Counted from the first letter of the stretch, positions 25,964-34,352 are shown. The stretch is 64,000 nt of DNA from Pseudocalidococcus sp964653145 (GCA_964653145.1 CAZZCG010000005.1:62001-126000); one strand, 5' to 3'. Notes: generated by a model from the sequence alone, not told the origin. A program made the numbers and translations.

Positions 25964-26866
25964 TCACCGTCCGCTTCGGGCTGCTAACAGTTGGGCGTAG
26001 GGGGTGTCGTGGAGGTGGTCAATGTTCACTGAGCCAAAGAGAGATAGTTTCTCTTGAATCACTGATTTCATTGCTAAAATGGCTTCCCCGGTGACTTCCA
26101 GCAGGTCTTTATCTGTCTCGCGGCAAATTTCCTGTTTTAGGGAACTCAAGTAAGCCTGACGGACTTCAGTGTTGACGTTAAATTTACACACCCCCAACTG
26201 AATCGACCGTTCAATCATGGCCGCTGGTAACCCCGAGGCTCCATGCAAAACTAAGGGAACCGCCACATTTTTGCGGATTTTTAATAAGCGATCAAAGTCT
26301 AAACGCGGGGGACTTTTATATTCGCCATGAACATTCCCAATTGTGACGGCTAAGGCATCAACCCCCGTGGCCTGGACAAACTCCACAGCTTGCTCAGGAT
26401 CCGTCATTTTTGCTTCTTTCTCCGCAATCGTTAAGCCATCCTCTGTCCCGCTAATTCGGCCAATTTCAGCCTCAACAACGGCGCCATAAGCGTGGGCTAG
26501 TTCAGTCATGGCCCGCGTAAATTTCAGGTTTTCTGGGTAGGACAGGTGGGAACCATCAGCCATGATCGATTTCAATCCTGCTTTCAGTGCCGCTTCGATA
26601 TCACGGGCCTGGGTACTGTGATCAAGGTGGACGGAAATGGGTACAGCCGCACTCCTAGCTGCTTCTAAACACAGGGCAATCAAACTGGAACTACCATACC
26701 GGAGCGCACTGGGGTGAATCTGTAGCATTGCGGGACTTCTAGAGTCCTCGGCAGCCTGGATAACTGCTTTTACTCCTTCTAGGTTATAAACATTGAATGC
26801 ACCGATGGCATAGCAATTAATCCGGGCTGTTTCTAGCAATTCCTGAGTGGAAGCAAGCATAGGCAT
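25964..26866 (-). CDS. Class II (KbaY/GatY-like) ketose-bisphosphate aldolase
   Basis: The roughly 300-residue zinc aldolase cleaves a ketose 1,6-bisphosphate, fructose or tagatose type. Zinc-site blocks are intact: VHLDHSTQ near residue 85, VEAEIGRISGTED, GNVHGEY and VPLVLHGASGLP, followed by NVNTEVR. The short length and the IGAFNVYNLE opening fit the KbaY/GatY/FbaA-short branch, unlike the about 357-residue Calvin-cycle class II enzyme of cyanobacteria. It is probably a second aldolase with a different substrate range. Starts at 26866 and 26860 are both possible. Confidence 0.85.
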   Translation of the reverse strand: MPMLASTQELLETARINCYAIGAFNVYNLEGVKAVIQAAEDSRSPAMLQIHPSALRYGSSSLIALCLEAARSAAVPISVHLDHSTQARDIEAALKAGLKSIMADGSHLSYPENLKFTRAMTELAHAYGAVVEAEIGRISGTEDGLTIAEKEAKMTDPEQAVEFVQATGVDALAVTIGNVHGEYKSPPRLDFDRLLKIRKNVAVPLVLHGASGLPAAMIERSIQLGVCKFNVNTEVRQAYLSSLKQEICRETDKDLLEVTGEAILAMKSVIQEKLSLFGSVNIDHLHDTPYAQLLAARSGR

Positions 26867-27036
26867 GGTGCCAGTTAGCAATAATTAATTTTATCGTGGT
26901 TGGAATCAAGTCGTGGGTATGGGCAGCGAGATAAGCCTCCTGATTTCACTTGGTTTGGGAATAAAGCAGGAAAAGACTGAAAACCATGACATGACCTACC
27001 CCCGCGAGCCTCATATCGGTTAGAGGTGAGATCGCC

Positions 27037-27882
27037 CTAGAGAGAGTTAGCCTTTTCCAGCCATGGCCGCTGACTTGGGACACACAAACCTGTATCCTCA
27101 GCAAAATATTTTTCCGTGTTCAGCATTCCGGCCGGATTAAAGACAAACCCTGAACTGAGACCATTCTCCTCCCAGAGCCGCTGATAAATTTTCCTGGCAG
27201 TATCCGGGTCGATGTGATAAAAACTCGCCAATTGCGAAATGGTTGTCGGCAGATCATCCCGCATGGTGGTGACGCAGCGTCGGTATGCTTCTAAGAATTG
27301 CTCGACCGATGCCCGTTGTGGCGGTGAAGTCCAAAGTGACTGATTCGTATTGATTACAACCCCAACATAATCTCTAATAAAGGCCCGAAAACCCGGATCA
27401 CGCTTAACACTTTCGAGACAGGAAAACGGCGGGTTTAAGAGGGTTGCATCCAGTTCCCCTGCGTGGAGTTTTTCGGCCCGAATATTTGTTGCTCCGGCTT
27501 TGACAAAGGTAAATTTTTCCTGATCCGCTGCCGAGTATGTTTGTCGCAAATAGGCCCGTAGAACTCTGGCATAGCCTGAATCCGTATCAATCCCAATGTT
27601 GATGGTGTTTTTACTTAAGTTGATGCTGCCACAGAGATCCAGAATCCCCCCGTGAATGGGTTGGATGGCCAGAATATCGGGATAGTTTTCTTCTATAAAA
27701 ATGGAAAGCGTATCATCGTAGGACATGAAGACTAAATCAGCTTTGTGCGTGTTCAAGTCTTGGTGGGCTTCGGCGGCATTTTGAACGTATTTAACCTGAA
27801 ACTTCAAGCTGGATTGGGCTTCAATTCTAGCCAGTAAAAACGCCGTAATATCCCGAAAGGCTGAAATCTTGAGGTCAGTCAT
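27037..27882 (-). CDS. Periplasmic-binding-fold protein without signal peptide
   Basis: The 281-residue protein has the two-lobe fold of NMT1/phosphonate-type ABC binding proteins: DLVFMSYDDTLSIF, then NIGIDTDSGYARVLRAYL, then GELDATLLNPPFSCLE. There is no signal peptide or lipobox at the ATG 27882 start, so it is predicted cytoplasmic. Its ATG lies inside the last codons of the radical-SAM gene (8-base ATGACTGA overlap), implying translational coupling. Cytoplasmic relatives of this fold include enzymes (MqnA/MqnD, Thi5-like) as well as sensors, so transport is not the default reading. I cannot name its ligand. Confidence 0.7.
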   Translation of the reverse strand: MTDLKISAFRDITAFLLARIEAQSSLKFQVKYVQNAAEAHQDLNTHKADLVFMSYDDTLSIFIEENYPDILAIQPIHGGILDLCGSINLSKNTINIGIDTDSGYARVLRAYLRQTYSAADQEKFTFVKAGATNIRAEKLHAGELDATLLNPPFSCLESVKRDPGFRAFIRDYVGVVINTNQSLWTSPPQRASVEQFLEAYRRCVTTMRDDLPTTISQLASFYHIDPDTARKIYQRLWEENGLSSGFVFNPAGMLNTEKYFAEDTGLCVPSQRPWLEKANSL

Positions 27883-29248
27883 GGTGCTTGGTGGATTGCT
27901 TCTGGGTTCGCTGATTTGCCCCGACACAGGCCTGGATTAAACCAGCGACTCCTCCTTGTATCACGTCACAGGGAACCCCGAGGATGTTTTCCAATTCTGT
28001 CAACGGCATATCATCGAGAAAGACTGGACGATCCGCTTTGAGCATGACACTGGGGATTAAGACCCGCTCCCCCAACTCAATATTGATTAGACCGTAGGCT
28101 AAATCTTGGCCGGTTAATAATCCCGTCACCGTCATGGCCTGGCCCCAGTAGTTACTTCTGAGGGCAACCATCTTTAACTTCAATCCGGAAATTTGATTTA
28201 ACCGCTGCTCAATCGGGGTAAACGCTCGTTCGACGGTATTGCCAACCACCCAAGTTAATTGCCGCGGGCTGGTTAATTTTTGGGGTAGGGTTGCGGCCAA
28301 TTCCTGAAATTCATCGAGAAATAAGCGAATTGAACCAACCCCATTACTGAGTTGCGGATAGTCTTCATAGTGGCTGGCAGGAGGTAAGTCGTGACCGGCA
28401 ATTAAAAACCATTCATCCGCCAACCAGGCCAAGGTGCTGCCCACTGTTTTTTGAAATCTTGACTGTAGGCTCTGAACTTGGGCGATCACCTCTTGGGCCT
28501 TTTCAGGGGTCACCGGTATGAGTTCATCCTCGGTCGGACGAAATCGCGTTAAACCCAGGGGAACCACAGCCACAGAAGCCACAGCGGGCCAGGGGGGTTG
28601 ATGAAACTGAGCTAAGTCGGTCAAGGTTTGGGTTAAATGTGATCCATCGTTCAGGCCTGGGCAGACCACTACTTGGGCATGAATTTGTAATCCCTGCTCC
28701 TGGAACCAGGCCAAGTGTTCGCGGATTTTGCCGGCCCGTTGATTTTTTAGGAGTTGAATCCGAACCTCAGGCTCCGTGGCATGAACTGATACATACAAGG
28801 GAGATAACCGTAATCGGGCAATTCTGTCCCACTCGGCCTGGGATAAGTTGGTTAAGGTTAAATAACTGCCATACAAGAAACTTAGACGGTAATCATCATC
28901 TTTCGCGTAGAGGGTCGCCCGCTTGCCTGGGGGTTGCTGGTCAATAAAACAAAAGGGACAGCGGTTATTGCACTGAATCAGGCCATCAAATAAGGCTGAC
29001 GAAAATTCCAGGCCGAGATCGGTGTCATAGTCTTTCTCAATTTCAAGACGATGGGTCTTTCCCCGCTGATCTAACACCTCAAGTTCTAAAACTTCATCAG
29101 CGCATAAAAACCGATAATCAATCAAATCCCGCGGGCGTTCACCGTTAATGGCTACCAACGCATCCCCCGGTTCAAAGCCAATTTCAGCGGCAATGGAGTC
29201 CGGTAATACAGCACTGATGACAGCGGGTTGAATCGTGGCAAGACTCAT
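27875..29248 (-). CDS. PDZ/radical-SAM DUF512 protein (TIGR03279 family)
   Basis: The 457-residue cyanobacteria-type Fe-S protein has a PDZ-like N-terminus (residues 1-65, with GFEPGDALVAINGERP). A radical-SAM core follows with the canonical CX3CX2C cluster motif in CNNRCPFCFIDQQP near residue 95. A C-terminal DUF512 domain includes a LTGQDLAYGL block. The family is nearly universal in cyanobacteria, but its substrate is not established. It is upstream of, and overlaps, the binding-fold gene, making a two-gene unit. Confidence 0.9.
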   Translation of the reverse strand: MSLATIQPAVISAVLPDSIAAEIGFEPGDALVAINGERPRDLIDYRFLCADEVLELEVLDQRGKTHRLEIEKDYDTDLGLEFSSALFDGLIQCNNRCPFCFIDQQPPGKRATLYAKDDDYRLSFLYGSYLTLTNLSQAEWDRIARLRLSPLYVSVHATEPEVRIQLLKNQRAGKIREHLAWFQEQGLQIHAQVVVCPGLNDGSHLTQTLTDLAQFHQPPWPAVASVAVVPLGLTRFRPTEDELIPVTPEKAQEVIAQVQSLQSRFQKTVGSTLAWLADEWFLIAGHDLPPASHYEDYPQLSNGVGSIRLFLDEFQELAATLPQKLTSPRQLTWVVGNTVERAFTPIEQRLNQISGLKLKMVALRSNYWGQAMTVTGLLTGQDLAYGLINIELGERVLIPSVMLKADRPVFLDDMPLTELENILGVPCDVIQGGVAGLIQACVGANQRTQKQSTKHHD

Positions 29249-29341
29249 ACAGGATCAGAAAACTCAGTCATCAACGTTTTAGACCCTTAAATCCTAACAA
29301 AGCCTGATTTGCCCACTGATGTACCCCTTGGCTTTTAGGCA

Positions 29342-29974
29342 TTAGTTCTTTGCCGGCCCAACTGTGGAAATGACCCGACCATTGTAGTGATTCATGGCCT
29401 GTTCAACCCCACCCCGCAAGGAGGCTGTAACCGCATCCACTGCCAAGTCCAATACCTTGGGTAAAACCTTTAAATCCTCAGAAGAAAAATTGCCAAGGAC
29501 ATAGGGCACGGCATCCCGCGGACCTTGATGATTCAGGCGAAATTCATTGGCAATCCCAATTTTAAGACGTGGAAAGTTAGAACTCCCCCCATGACTAATC
29601 AGCGAGCGAATCCCATTGTGGCCCCCTGCGGAACCATTCAAGCGAAACCGGACTCGTCCCAGGGCTAAGTCGGCATCGTCGTAAATGACTAAGATGGTAT
29701 TAAAGGGGATTTTGTACCAATCCAAGACGGCTCGAACTGCTTGTCCCGACTGGTTCATATAGGTCATCGGCTTCAGGAGACGAATCTTTCCCTGGCCTGG
29801 AATTGCCCCCTCACCAAATACCCCTTGAAACTTGGAATGATGACTCAGGGAAATGCGCCAGGCCTGGGCTAAAGCATCGACAACTTGAAAGCCAACATTG
29901 TGCCGGTTATTGGCGTACTTTTCCCCAGGATTTCCCAAGCCCACAATCAGTTGCGGCCTGACCAATTCGGCCAT
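29342..29974 (-). CDS. pth: Peptidyl-tRNA hydrolase
   Basis: The 210-residue esterase recycles peptidyl-tRNA. The motif GLGNPGEKYANNRHNVGF has the catalytic histidine near residue 25. MTYMNQSG, IYDDADLALGRVR and SAGGHNGIRSLI are intact. The length is slightly above the bacterial norm because of a short N-terminal MAELVRPQ and a C-terminal tail. It follows tatA closely on the same strand, 5 bases after its stop. Confidence 0.96.
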   Translation of the reverse strand: MAELVRPQLIVGLGNPGEKYANNRHNVGFQVVDALAQAWRISLSHHSKFQGVFGEGAIPGQGKIRLLKPMTYMNQSGQAVRAVLDWYKIPFNTILVIYDDADLALGRVRFRLNGSAGGHNGIRSLISHGGSSNFPRLKIGIANEFRLNHQGPRDAVPYVLGNFSSEDLKVLPKVLDLAVDAVTASLRGGVEQAMNHYNGRVISTVGPAKN

Positions 29975-29979
29975 AATTT

Positions 29980-30360
29980 CTAAGCAGCCGACTCGACGGA
30001 TTCCGATGGATGGCTTGATCTGCTTTCACTGCTTGGGTCGGGCTCTGCAACTACGGCAGACACAGGTTCTAGGACATCCGCCGCCACTGCAACATCCGTA
30101 ACCACTGGGCTGGTGGGTGCAGAAATTACTTCTGGAGCACTGGCCTGGGCCGGCAGGGAAGCTGTGGACGTTGATTCGCCTTCAATAGCAGCTGCTTGCC
30201 GTTTAAACTCGTCTTGAAAATCCCGGGACGCGTCTTGGAAACTCCGTAGAGCCTTACCGAGACTTTTACCAATTTCCGGTAATTTTTTGGGACCGAAAAC
30301 AAGTAGAGCCACAACTAAAATCAAGATCATTTCCGGCAAGCCGATGCCAAAAAAATTCAT
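29980..30360 (-). CDS. tatA: Twin-arginine translocase TatA/E subunit
   Basis: The 126-residue protein has one N-terminal membrane helix (residues 9-22), the FGPKKLPEIGKSLGKAL amphipathic helix and a long acidic, serine/alanine-rich tail. It forms the protein-conducting assembly of the Tat pathway with TatC, whose gene lies at 52090-52914 in this window. It sits between psbH (12 bases upstream) and pth, so a psbH-tatA-pth transcription unit is likely. Confidence 0.93.
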   Translation of the reverse strand: MNFFGIGLPEMILILVVALLVFGPKKLPEIGKSLGKALRSFQDASRDFQDEFKRQAAAIEGESTSTASLPAQASAPEVISAPTSPVVTDVAVAADVLEPVSAVVAEPDPSSESRSSHPSESVESAA

Positions 30361-30372
30361 AAATTCTATTCC

Positions 30373-30567
30373 TTAGCCTTTCCAACTGGCCGTGAAACCA
30401 TCCAGAATCAAGGTGGAATTGTAGATTTCAAGAATAATCAGCAAAAAGACTAAAAATAAACCCATAAACACCGCCATCAAAGGAGTTGTGCCCCAGCCCG
30501 GAGCTACTTTCCCGTATTCAGAGTTGAGGGGACGGAGAACATCGCCTAACCAAGTGCGTTTTGCCAT
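30373..30567 (-). CDS. psbH: Photosystem II protein PsbH
   Basis: The 64-residue single-span thylakoid protein has a stromal N-terminus, TWLGDVLRPLNSEYGKVAPGWGTTPLM, then a membrane helix (about residues 30-50) and a short lumenal tail. It stabilises the Q-A/Q-B region of photosystem II. psbN is divergent, 74 bases away, the usual cyanobacterial arrangement. Confidence 0.97.
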   Translation of the reverse strand: MAKRTWLGDVLRPLNSEYGKVAPGWGTTPLMAVFMGLFLVFLLIILEIYNSTLILDGFTASWKG

Positions 30568-30641
30568 AGCAGTATTACTTAAATGAGCAGAGTTTTAACG
30601 TTCCGTAATATTATAGAGGAAACAGATCCCCAAAACATCCT

Positions 30642-30779
30642 ATGTCCTACGAACCCGCAACAGTTCTTAGTATTACCCTGGCTGCTATCTGCATTGGCAT
30701 CACGGGTTACTCCATTTACCTTTCCTTTGGCCCTCCTTCTAAGGAATTAGCTGACCCCTTTGATGACCACGAAGATTAA
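30642..30779 (+). CDS. psbN: PsbN, photosystem II assembly protein
   Basis: The 45-residue single-span protein begins MSYEPATVLSITLAAICIG and ends SKELADPFDDHED, the conserved PsbN tail. It is needed for photosystem II assembly and repair but is not a stable subunit. It is too short for routine ORF calling and was read directly from the sequence, divergent from psbH. Confidence 0.95.
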   Translation: MSYEPATVLSITLAAICIGITGYSIYLSFGPPSKELADPFDDHED

Positions 30780-30870
30780 TTCCAGGCCCTCAGCCTATCG
30801 GAGACCATCCGGGGATGTTAATGCTCAAGCCAGTAACAAGTCGATCTCTCCAAAACCTTCCTTAGTTTTT

Positions 30871-30901
30871 TTGATAATCCACCGACCAGGCCTGTTATAC
30901 T
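30871..30901 (+). promoter_or_regulatory. Candidate promoter of the secE-nusG-rpl operon
   Basis: TTGATA (-35) at 30871-30876 and TATACT (-10) at 30896-30901 are separated by 19 bases. The spacer is longer than ideal. The position, 89 bases before secE, is plausible. Confidence 0.4.
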
Positions 30902-30989
30902 GAAAGACCGGGCATAAATTTGTCCTGACTTGGCCTGGCCCTTCAGCCTCAAGTTTTAGGGCAGTTTACCAATAAGCAGGAGTTCAAGC

Positions 30990-31211
30990 GTGACTAAAAG
31001 CGGCGATGTGGAAAAAACCGGCGCAGGTAACGGGTTTAATCCGGCTGTTTTTTTACAGGAAACTAAGGAAGAACTCAATAAAGTAGTTTGGCCCGATCGG
31101 CAAAAACTGATTGGTGAATCTGCTGCTGTGATTTTGATTGTCTCCCTCTCCGCCGGTCTGATCTACCTGGTCGATCAACTTTTCCAATGGTTGGCCCGGA
31201 GTATTTTTTAA
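30990..31211 (+). CDS. secE: Preprotein translocase subunit SecE
   Basis: The 73-residue protein has a single C-terminal membrane helix (about residues 43-65), preceded by the conserved amphipathic QETKEELNKVVWPDRQK. It clamps SecY in the translocon. The start is GTG 30990 with an AGGAG upstream. It is first in the secE-nusG-rplK-rplA-rplJ-rplL order, 7 bases before nusG. Confidence 0.95.
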   Translation: MTKSGDVEKTGAGNGFNPAVFLQETKEELNKVVWPDRQKLIGESAAVILIVSLSAGLIYLVDQLFQWLARSIF

Positions 31212-31218
31212 CTGTCCT

Positions 31219-31869
31219 ATGGTGCAAGACCTCGGTAATTCATCCACAACTTTTAATGCCCAGCCCTTAGAAGGTATAGAGAGCTTTTGGTACATTGTCC
31301 AAGTTGCCTCAGGTTGTGAGAAAAAAGTCAAAAGTACAATCGAACAACGGCTACATACCCTTGATGTGGCGGATCGAATTTTTCAAGTTGAAATTCCCCA
31401 GACCCCCACAATCCGAATTAAAAAGGATGGCTCGCGTCAAACCGTTGAAGAGAAAGTTTTTCCCGGCTATGTCTTGATCCGGGTTCGGGCCAACACGTTA
31501 GCGGATGGTCAGGTGGAAATTGATGACGAGGCCTGGCAGGTGATTAAAAATACACCTAACGTGATCAACTTTGTTGGGTCTGAACAACGGCGGGCTTCGG
31601 GGCGGGGACGGGGACACGTTAAACCTCTGCCTCTTAGCCCATCTGAAGTCGCCCGCATCTTCCGCAAAGTCGAAGAGCAAGAGCCGATTCACAAAATTGA
31701 TTTGGTTTTAGGCGACAAGGTAAAAGTGCTCAGTGGACCCTTCAAGGACTTTGAAGGCGATGTCATTGAAGTCAGCCCCGAGCGCAGCAAGCTGAAAGTT
31801 CTCCTGTCTATCTTCGGGCGGGAAACCTCGGTCGAGCTGGAAGTTAACCAAATTGAGAAACTCAGTTAG
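31219..31869 (+). CDS. nusG: Transcription elongation/antitermination factor NusG
   Basis: The 216-residue protein has the NGN domain (FWYIVQVASGCEKKVKSTIEQR to the VFPGYVLIRV block), a loop rich in SGRGRGHVKPL, and a C-terminal KOW domain with VLGDKVKVLSGPFKDFEGDV. It binds RNA polymerase and couples to ribosomal protein S10. An N-terminal extension of about 20 residues precedes the NGN domain, as in other cyanobacteria. Confidence 0.96.
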   Translation: MVQDLGNSSTTFNAQPLEGIESFWYIVQVASGCEKKVKSTIEQRLHTLDVADRIFQVEIPQTPTIRIKKDGSRQTVEEKVFPGYVLIRVRANTLADGQVEIDDEAWQVIKNTPNVINFVGSEQRRASGRGRGHVKPLPLSPSEVARIFRKVEEQEPIHKIDLVLGDKVKVLSGPFKDFEGDVIEVSPERSKLKVLLSIFGRETSVELEVNQIEKLS

Positions 31870-31880
31870 GATTTTGATTC

Positions 31881-32306
31881 ATGGCGAAAAAAGTTACTGC
31901 AATTATTAAGTTGGCAATCCAGGCCGGGAAAGCAAACCCTGCTCCCCCCATCGGGCCGGCCTTAGGACAACATGGTGTCAACATCATGATGTTCTGCAAG
32001 GAATATAACGCTCGCACGGCTGATCAAGTGGGTACTGTGATCCCAGTCGAAATTTCGGTCTATGAAGATCGCAGCTTCACCTTTATTCTGAAAACTCCTC
32101 CCGCTTCGGTGTTGATTCAAAAGGCCGCTGGGATCGAGAAGGGCTCCGGGGAACCCAATAAGAAAAAGGTTGGCCAACTCACCCGTTCTCAACTCCAAGG
32201 GATTGCTCAGCAAAAAATGCCGGATTTGAACGCCAACGATATTGATGCCGCAATGCGAATTATCGAAGGCACAGCCCGGAATATGGGTGTGACGATTGTT
32301 GATTAG
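31881..32306 (+). CDS. rplK: 50S ribosomal protein L11
   Basis: The 141-residue protein begins AKKVTAIIKLAIQAGKANPAPPIGPALGQHGVN, the proline-rich L11 signature, and has a C-terminal rRNA-binding domain containing KTPPASVLIQKAAG. It forms the GTPase-associated centre. It lies 12 bases after nusG. Confidence 0.98.
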   Translation: MAKKVTAIIKLAIQAGKANPAPPIGPALGQHGVNIMMFCKEYNARTADQVGTVIPVEISVYEDRSFTFILKTPPASVLIQKAAGIEKGSGEPNKKKVGQLTRSQLQGIAQQKMPDLNANDIDAAMRIIEGTARNMGVTIVD

Positions 32307-32358
32307 TTTCCCCTGAAATTCTGATTGATGTTGATTGTCTAAGTTTATTGATGTTTAT

Positions 32359-32388
32359 GGGGGAGGAGCTAAACTCCGTGATTACCCC
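32359..32388 (+). promoter_or_regulatory. Candidate L1-binding mRNA stem-loop before rplA
   Basis: Outer stem GGGG/CCCC (32359-32362 with 32385-32388) and inner stem GGAG/CTCC (32365-32368 with 32374-32377) are separated by an asymmetric internal loop, GA against GTGATTA. This two-helix shape resembles the known L1 autoregulatory site. It directly abuts the rplA ribosome binding site AGGAG at 32389-32393. Confidence 0.5.
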
Positions 32389-32401
32389 AGGAGAATAAAA
32401 A

Positions 32402-33112
32402 ATGGCAAAAGTCTCAAAACGGTTACGTGAACTCCAGGCCAAGGTGGAAGATCGCCCCTATGCGCCCTTGGATGCCTTGAACTTACTCAAAGAAACCGCC
32501 ACCGCTAAGTTCCCCGAATCCGCCGAAGCCCACATCCGCTTGGGGATCGACCCAAAATATACGGATCAACAACTGCGGACAACGGTGGTGCTTCCCAAGG
32601 GTACTGGTCAAACACTGCGGGTTGCGGTCATTGCCCGGGGGGAAAAAGTTAATGAAGCTACCCAGGCTGGAGCAGATATTGCCGGTTCGGAAGAACTGAT
32701 TGACGAAATCCAAAAAGGAATGATGGATTTTGATCTCTTGATTGCAACACCCGACATGATGCCTCAGGTTGCCAAAGTCGGTCGGATTTTGGGGCCACGG
32801 GGATTGATGCCCTCTCCAAAAGCGGGAACGGTCACCTTTGACTTGCCTCAAGCCATTGCGGAGTTTAAAGCTGGTAAACTGGAATTCCGGGCTGATCGGA
32901 CGGGGATTGTCCATATCTTGTTTGGGAAAGCCAGTTTTGCCGCAGAAGACCTGTTGGTTAACTTGAAAGCCCTGCAAGAAACCATTGATCGCAATCGTCC
33001 CTCGGGAGCAAAAGGTCGTTATTGGCGCAGTATCTATGTTGCTGCCACCATGGGCCCTTCGATCCAGGTTGACATCAGTGGCCTGCGGGATCTCAAACTT
33101 GGAGAAGTTTAG
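32402..33112 (+). CDS. rplA: 50S ribosomal protein L1
   Basis: The 236-residue protein forms the L1 stalk on the large subunit. Conserved blocks DMMPQVAKVGRILGPRGLMPSPKAGTV and RADRTGIVHILFGKASF are intact. The 95-base gap after rplK contains a stem-loop that may let L1 repress its own translation. An AGGAG lies 8 bases before the ATG. Confidence 0.98.
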   Translation: MAKVSKRLRELQAKVEDRPYAPLDALNLLKETATAKFPESAEAHIRLGIDPKYTDQQLRTTVVLPKGTGQTLRVAVIARGEKVNEATQAGADIAGSEELIDEIQKGMMDFDLLIATPDMMPQVAKVGRILGPRGLMPSPKAGTVTFDLPQAIAEFKAGKLEFRADRTGIVHILFGKASFAAEDLLVNLKALQETIDRNRPSGAKGRYWRSIYVAATMGPSIQVDISGLRDLKLGEV

Positions 33113-33169
33113 GAGCGTTAGCAATATTGCCAAATTTTGGGGGATAAATTCTCAAATCCCTAAAAACTA

Positions 33170-33270
33170 AATCGCCGGAGACAGCAGGTGCAGATTGCTT
33201 AATATCCTGCCGAGGTAACTCAAAATCAATCCCCAGATTGCTCCATAGGCGTTCTGGCTTGAGTTTTCCC
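33170..33270 (+). ncRNA. Ribosomal protein L10 leader
   Basis: The 234-base rplA-rplJ gap contains the conserved pattern of the bacterial L10 leader: CCGGAGACAGCAGGTG, then AATATCCTGCCGAGGTAA, with CAGG/CCTG pairing between the two halves. In other bacteria the L10-L12 complex binds here and represses rplJ-rplL. The boundaries are approximate. Confidence 0.75.
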
Positions 33271-33299
33271 CCGGCCCAATTGGTTAGGGGGTTTATTTT
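33268..33299 (+). terminator. Attenuator hairpin between the L10 leader and rplJ
   Basis: CCCCC (33268-33272) pairs with GGGGG (33287-33291) around an inner CCAATTGG palindrome, followed by TTTATTTT. It looks like an intrinsic terminator placed before rplJ. An overlapping CTTGAG (33258-33263)/CTCAAG (33313-33318) pair could form an alternative stem. Confidence 0.55.
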
Positions 33300-33346
33300 G
33301 TCCCGGTGATGACTCAAGTTTTCCGTTGTTATCTAGGAGGTGACCT

Positions 33347-33874
33347 GTGGGTCGAAGTTACGCCAATAAACAAGAGATTGTGGCGGATCTCAAATCCCTG
33401 TTGAGCGAGTCCCAAATGGCCATGGTTGTTGACTTCCAGGGTCTAACGGTGGCTGAATTGACCGATCTGCGGAATCGGCTGCGGCCATCCAATACGGTCT
33501 GTAAGGTGACGAAAAATACCTTCATGGAAATTGCCATCACCGACCAGGCCAAGTGGCAGCCCCTTTCTGGCTTTCTTCAAGGCCCCTCGGCGTTCCTGCT
33601 GGTCAAGGATGATTTTGGTGCGGCAATTAAGGCCTACCAAGAGTTTCAAAAAGTCACCAAGAAAACCACGATTCGCGGCGGCGTGTTTGACGGCCAGGCC
33701 CTGAACGAGGAGCAAGTTAAAGCCATTGGTTCACTCCCCTCGAAGGAAGAGTTGATGGCCCAAGTGGCGGGTGCGTTGAATGCCTTGACGACCAAAATTG
33801 CCTTTGGGATTAAAGAAGTGCCGGCCTCCTTGGCGCGGGCTACCCAGGCCATTGCCGACAAAGGCGAAGGTTAA
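33347..33874 (+). CDS. rplJ: 50S ribosomal protein L10
   Basis: The 175-residue protein is the base of the L12 stalk. It contains VVDFQGLTVAELTDLRNRLR, KVTKNTF and the C-terminal helix that binds L12 dimers. The start is GTG 33347 behind a perfect TAGGAGGTGA ribosome binding site. It is probably controlled by the leader and attenuator upstream. Confidence 0.97.
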   Translation: MGRSYANKQEIVADLKSLLSESQMAMVVDFQGLTVAELTDLRNRLRPSNTVCKVTKNTFMEIAITDQAKWQPLSGFLQGPSAFLLVKDDFGAAIKAYQEFQKVTKKTTIRGGVFDGQALNEEQVKAIGSLPSKEELMAQVAGALNALTTKIAFGIKEVPASLARATQAIADKGEG

Positions 33875-33959
33875 GTTTTTCCCTGTTTTCTGTTGATGCT
33901 TGGATTCGCAAAAAGTTGACTGAGTTCTGTTCATTTGTTTTGTTTTAGGAGTTTTCAGA

Positions 33960-34352
33960 ATGTCTGCTGCAACCGATGAAATTTTAGAAAAGTTAAAAAC
34001 CCTCAGCCTGTTGGAAGCGGCCGAGTTAGTCAAACAAATTGAAGAAGCCTTTGGGGTCAGTGCGGCGGCTCCTGTGGGTGGTGTTGTCATGGCAGCCCCT
34101 GTGGGTGCGGCGGCCCCGGCGGAAGAAGTGGAAGAAAAAACCGCTTTTGATGTCATCTTGGAAGAAGTCCCAGCCGACAAGAAAATTGCTGTGCTTAAAG
34201 TGGTTCGTGGCCTGACGGGCCTGGGTCTGAAGGAAGCCAAAGAAGTGGTGGAATCGACTCCGAAACCGATCAAAGAAGGGGCCACTAAAGACGATGCCGA
34301 GGCTGCCAAGAAAGAGTTGGAAGAAGCGGGTGCCAAAGTCAGCATCAAATAG
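33960..34352 (+). CDS. rplL: 50S ribosomal protein L7/L12
   Basis: The 130-residue stalk protein recruits translation factors. An N-terminal dimerisation helix is followed by an alanine/glycine/valine-rich hinge (about residues 34-57). The C-terminal domain has KIAVLKVVRGLTGLGLKEAKEVVE. It is the last gene of the operon, with an intrinsic terminator 56 bases past the stop. rpoB does not follow, as is usual in cyanobacteria. Confidence 0.98.
   Translation: MSAATDEILEKLKTLSLLEAAELVKQIEEAFGVSAAAPVGGVVMAAPVGAAAPAEEVEEKTAFDVILEEVPADKKIAVLKVVRGLTGLGLKEAKEVVESTPKPIKEGATKDDAEAAKKELEEAGAKVSIK

Noticed and set aside
32483..33133. 216-codon open frame antisense to rplA
   Set aside because: It is a codon-bias shadow of the ribosomal protein gene; its translation shows no family and the plus strand is certain.
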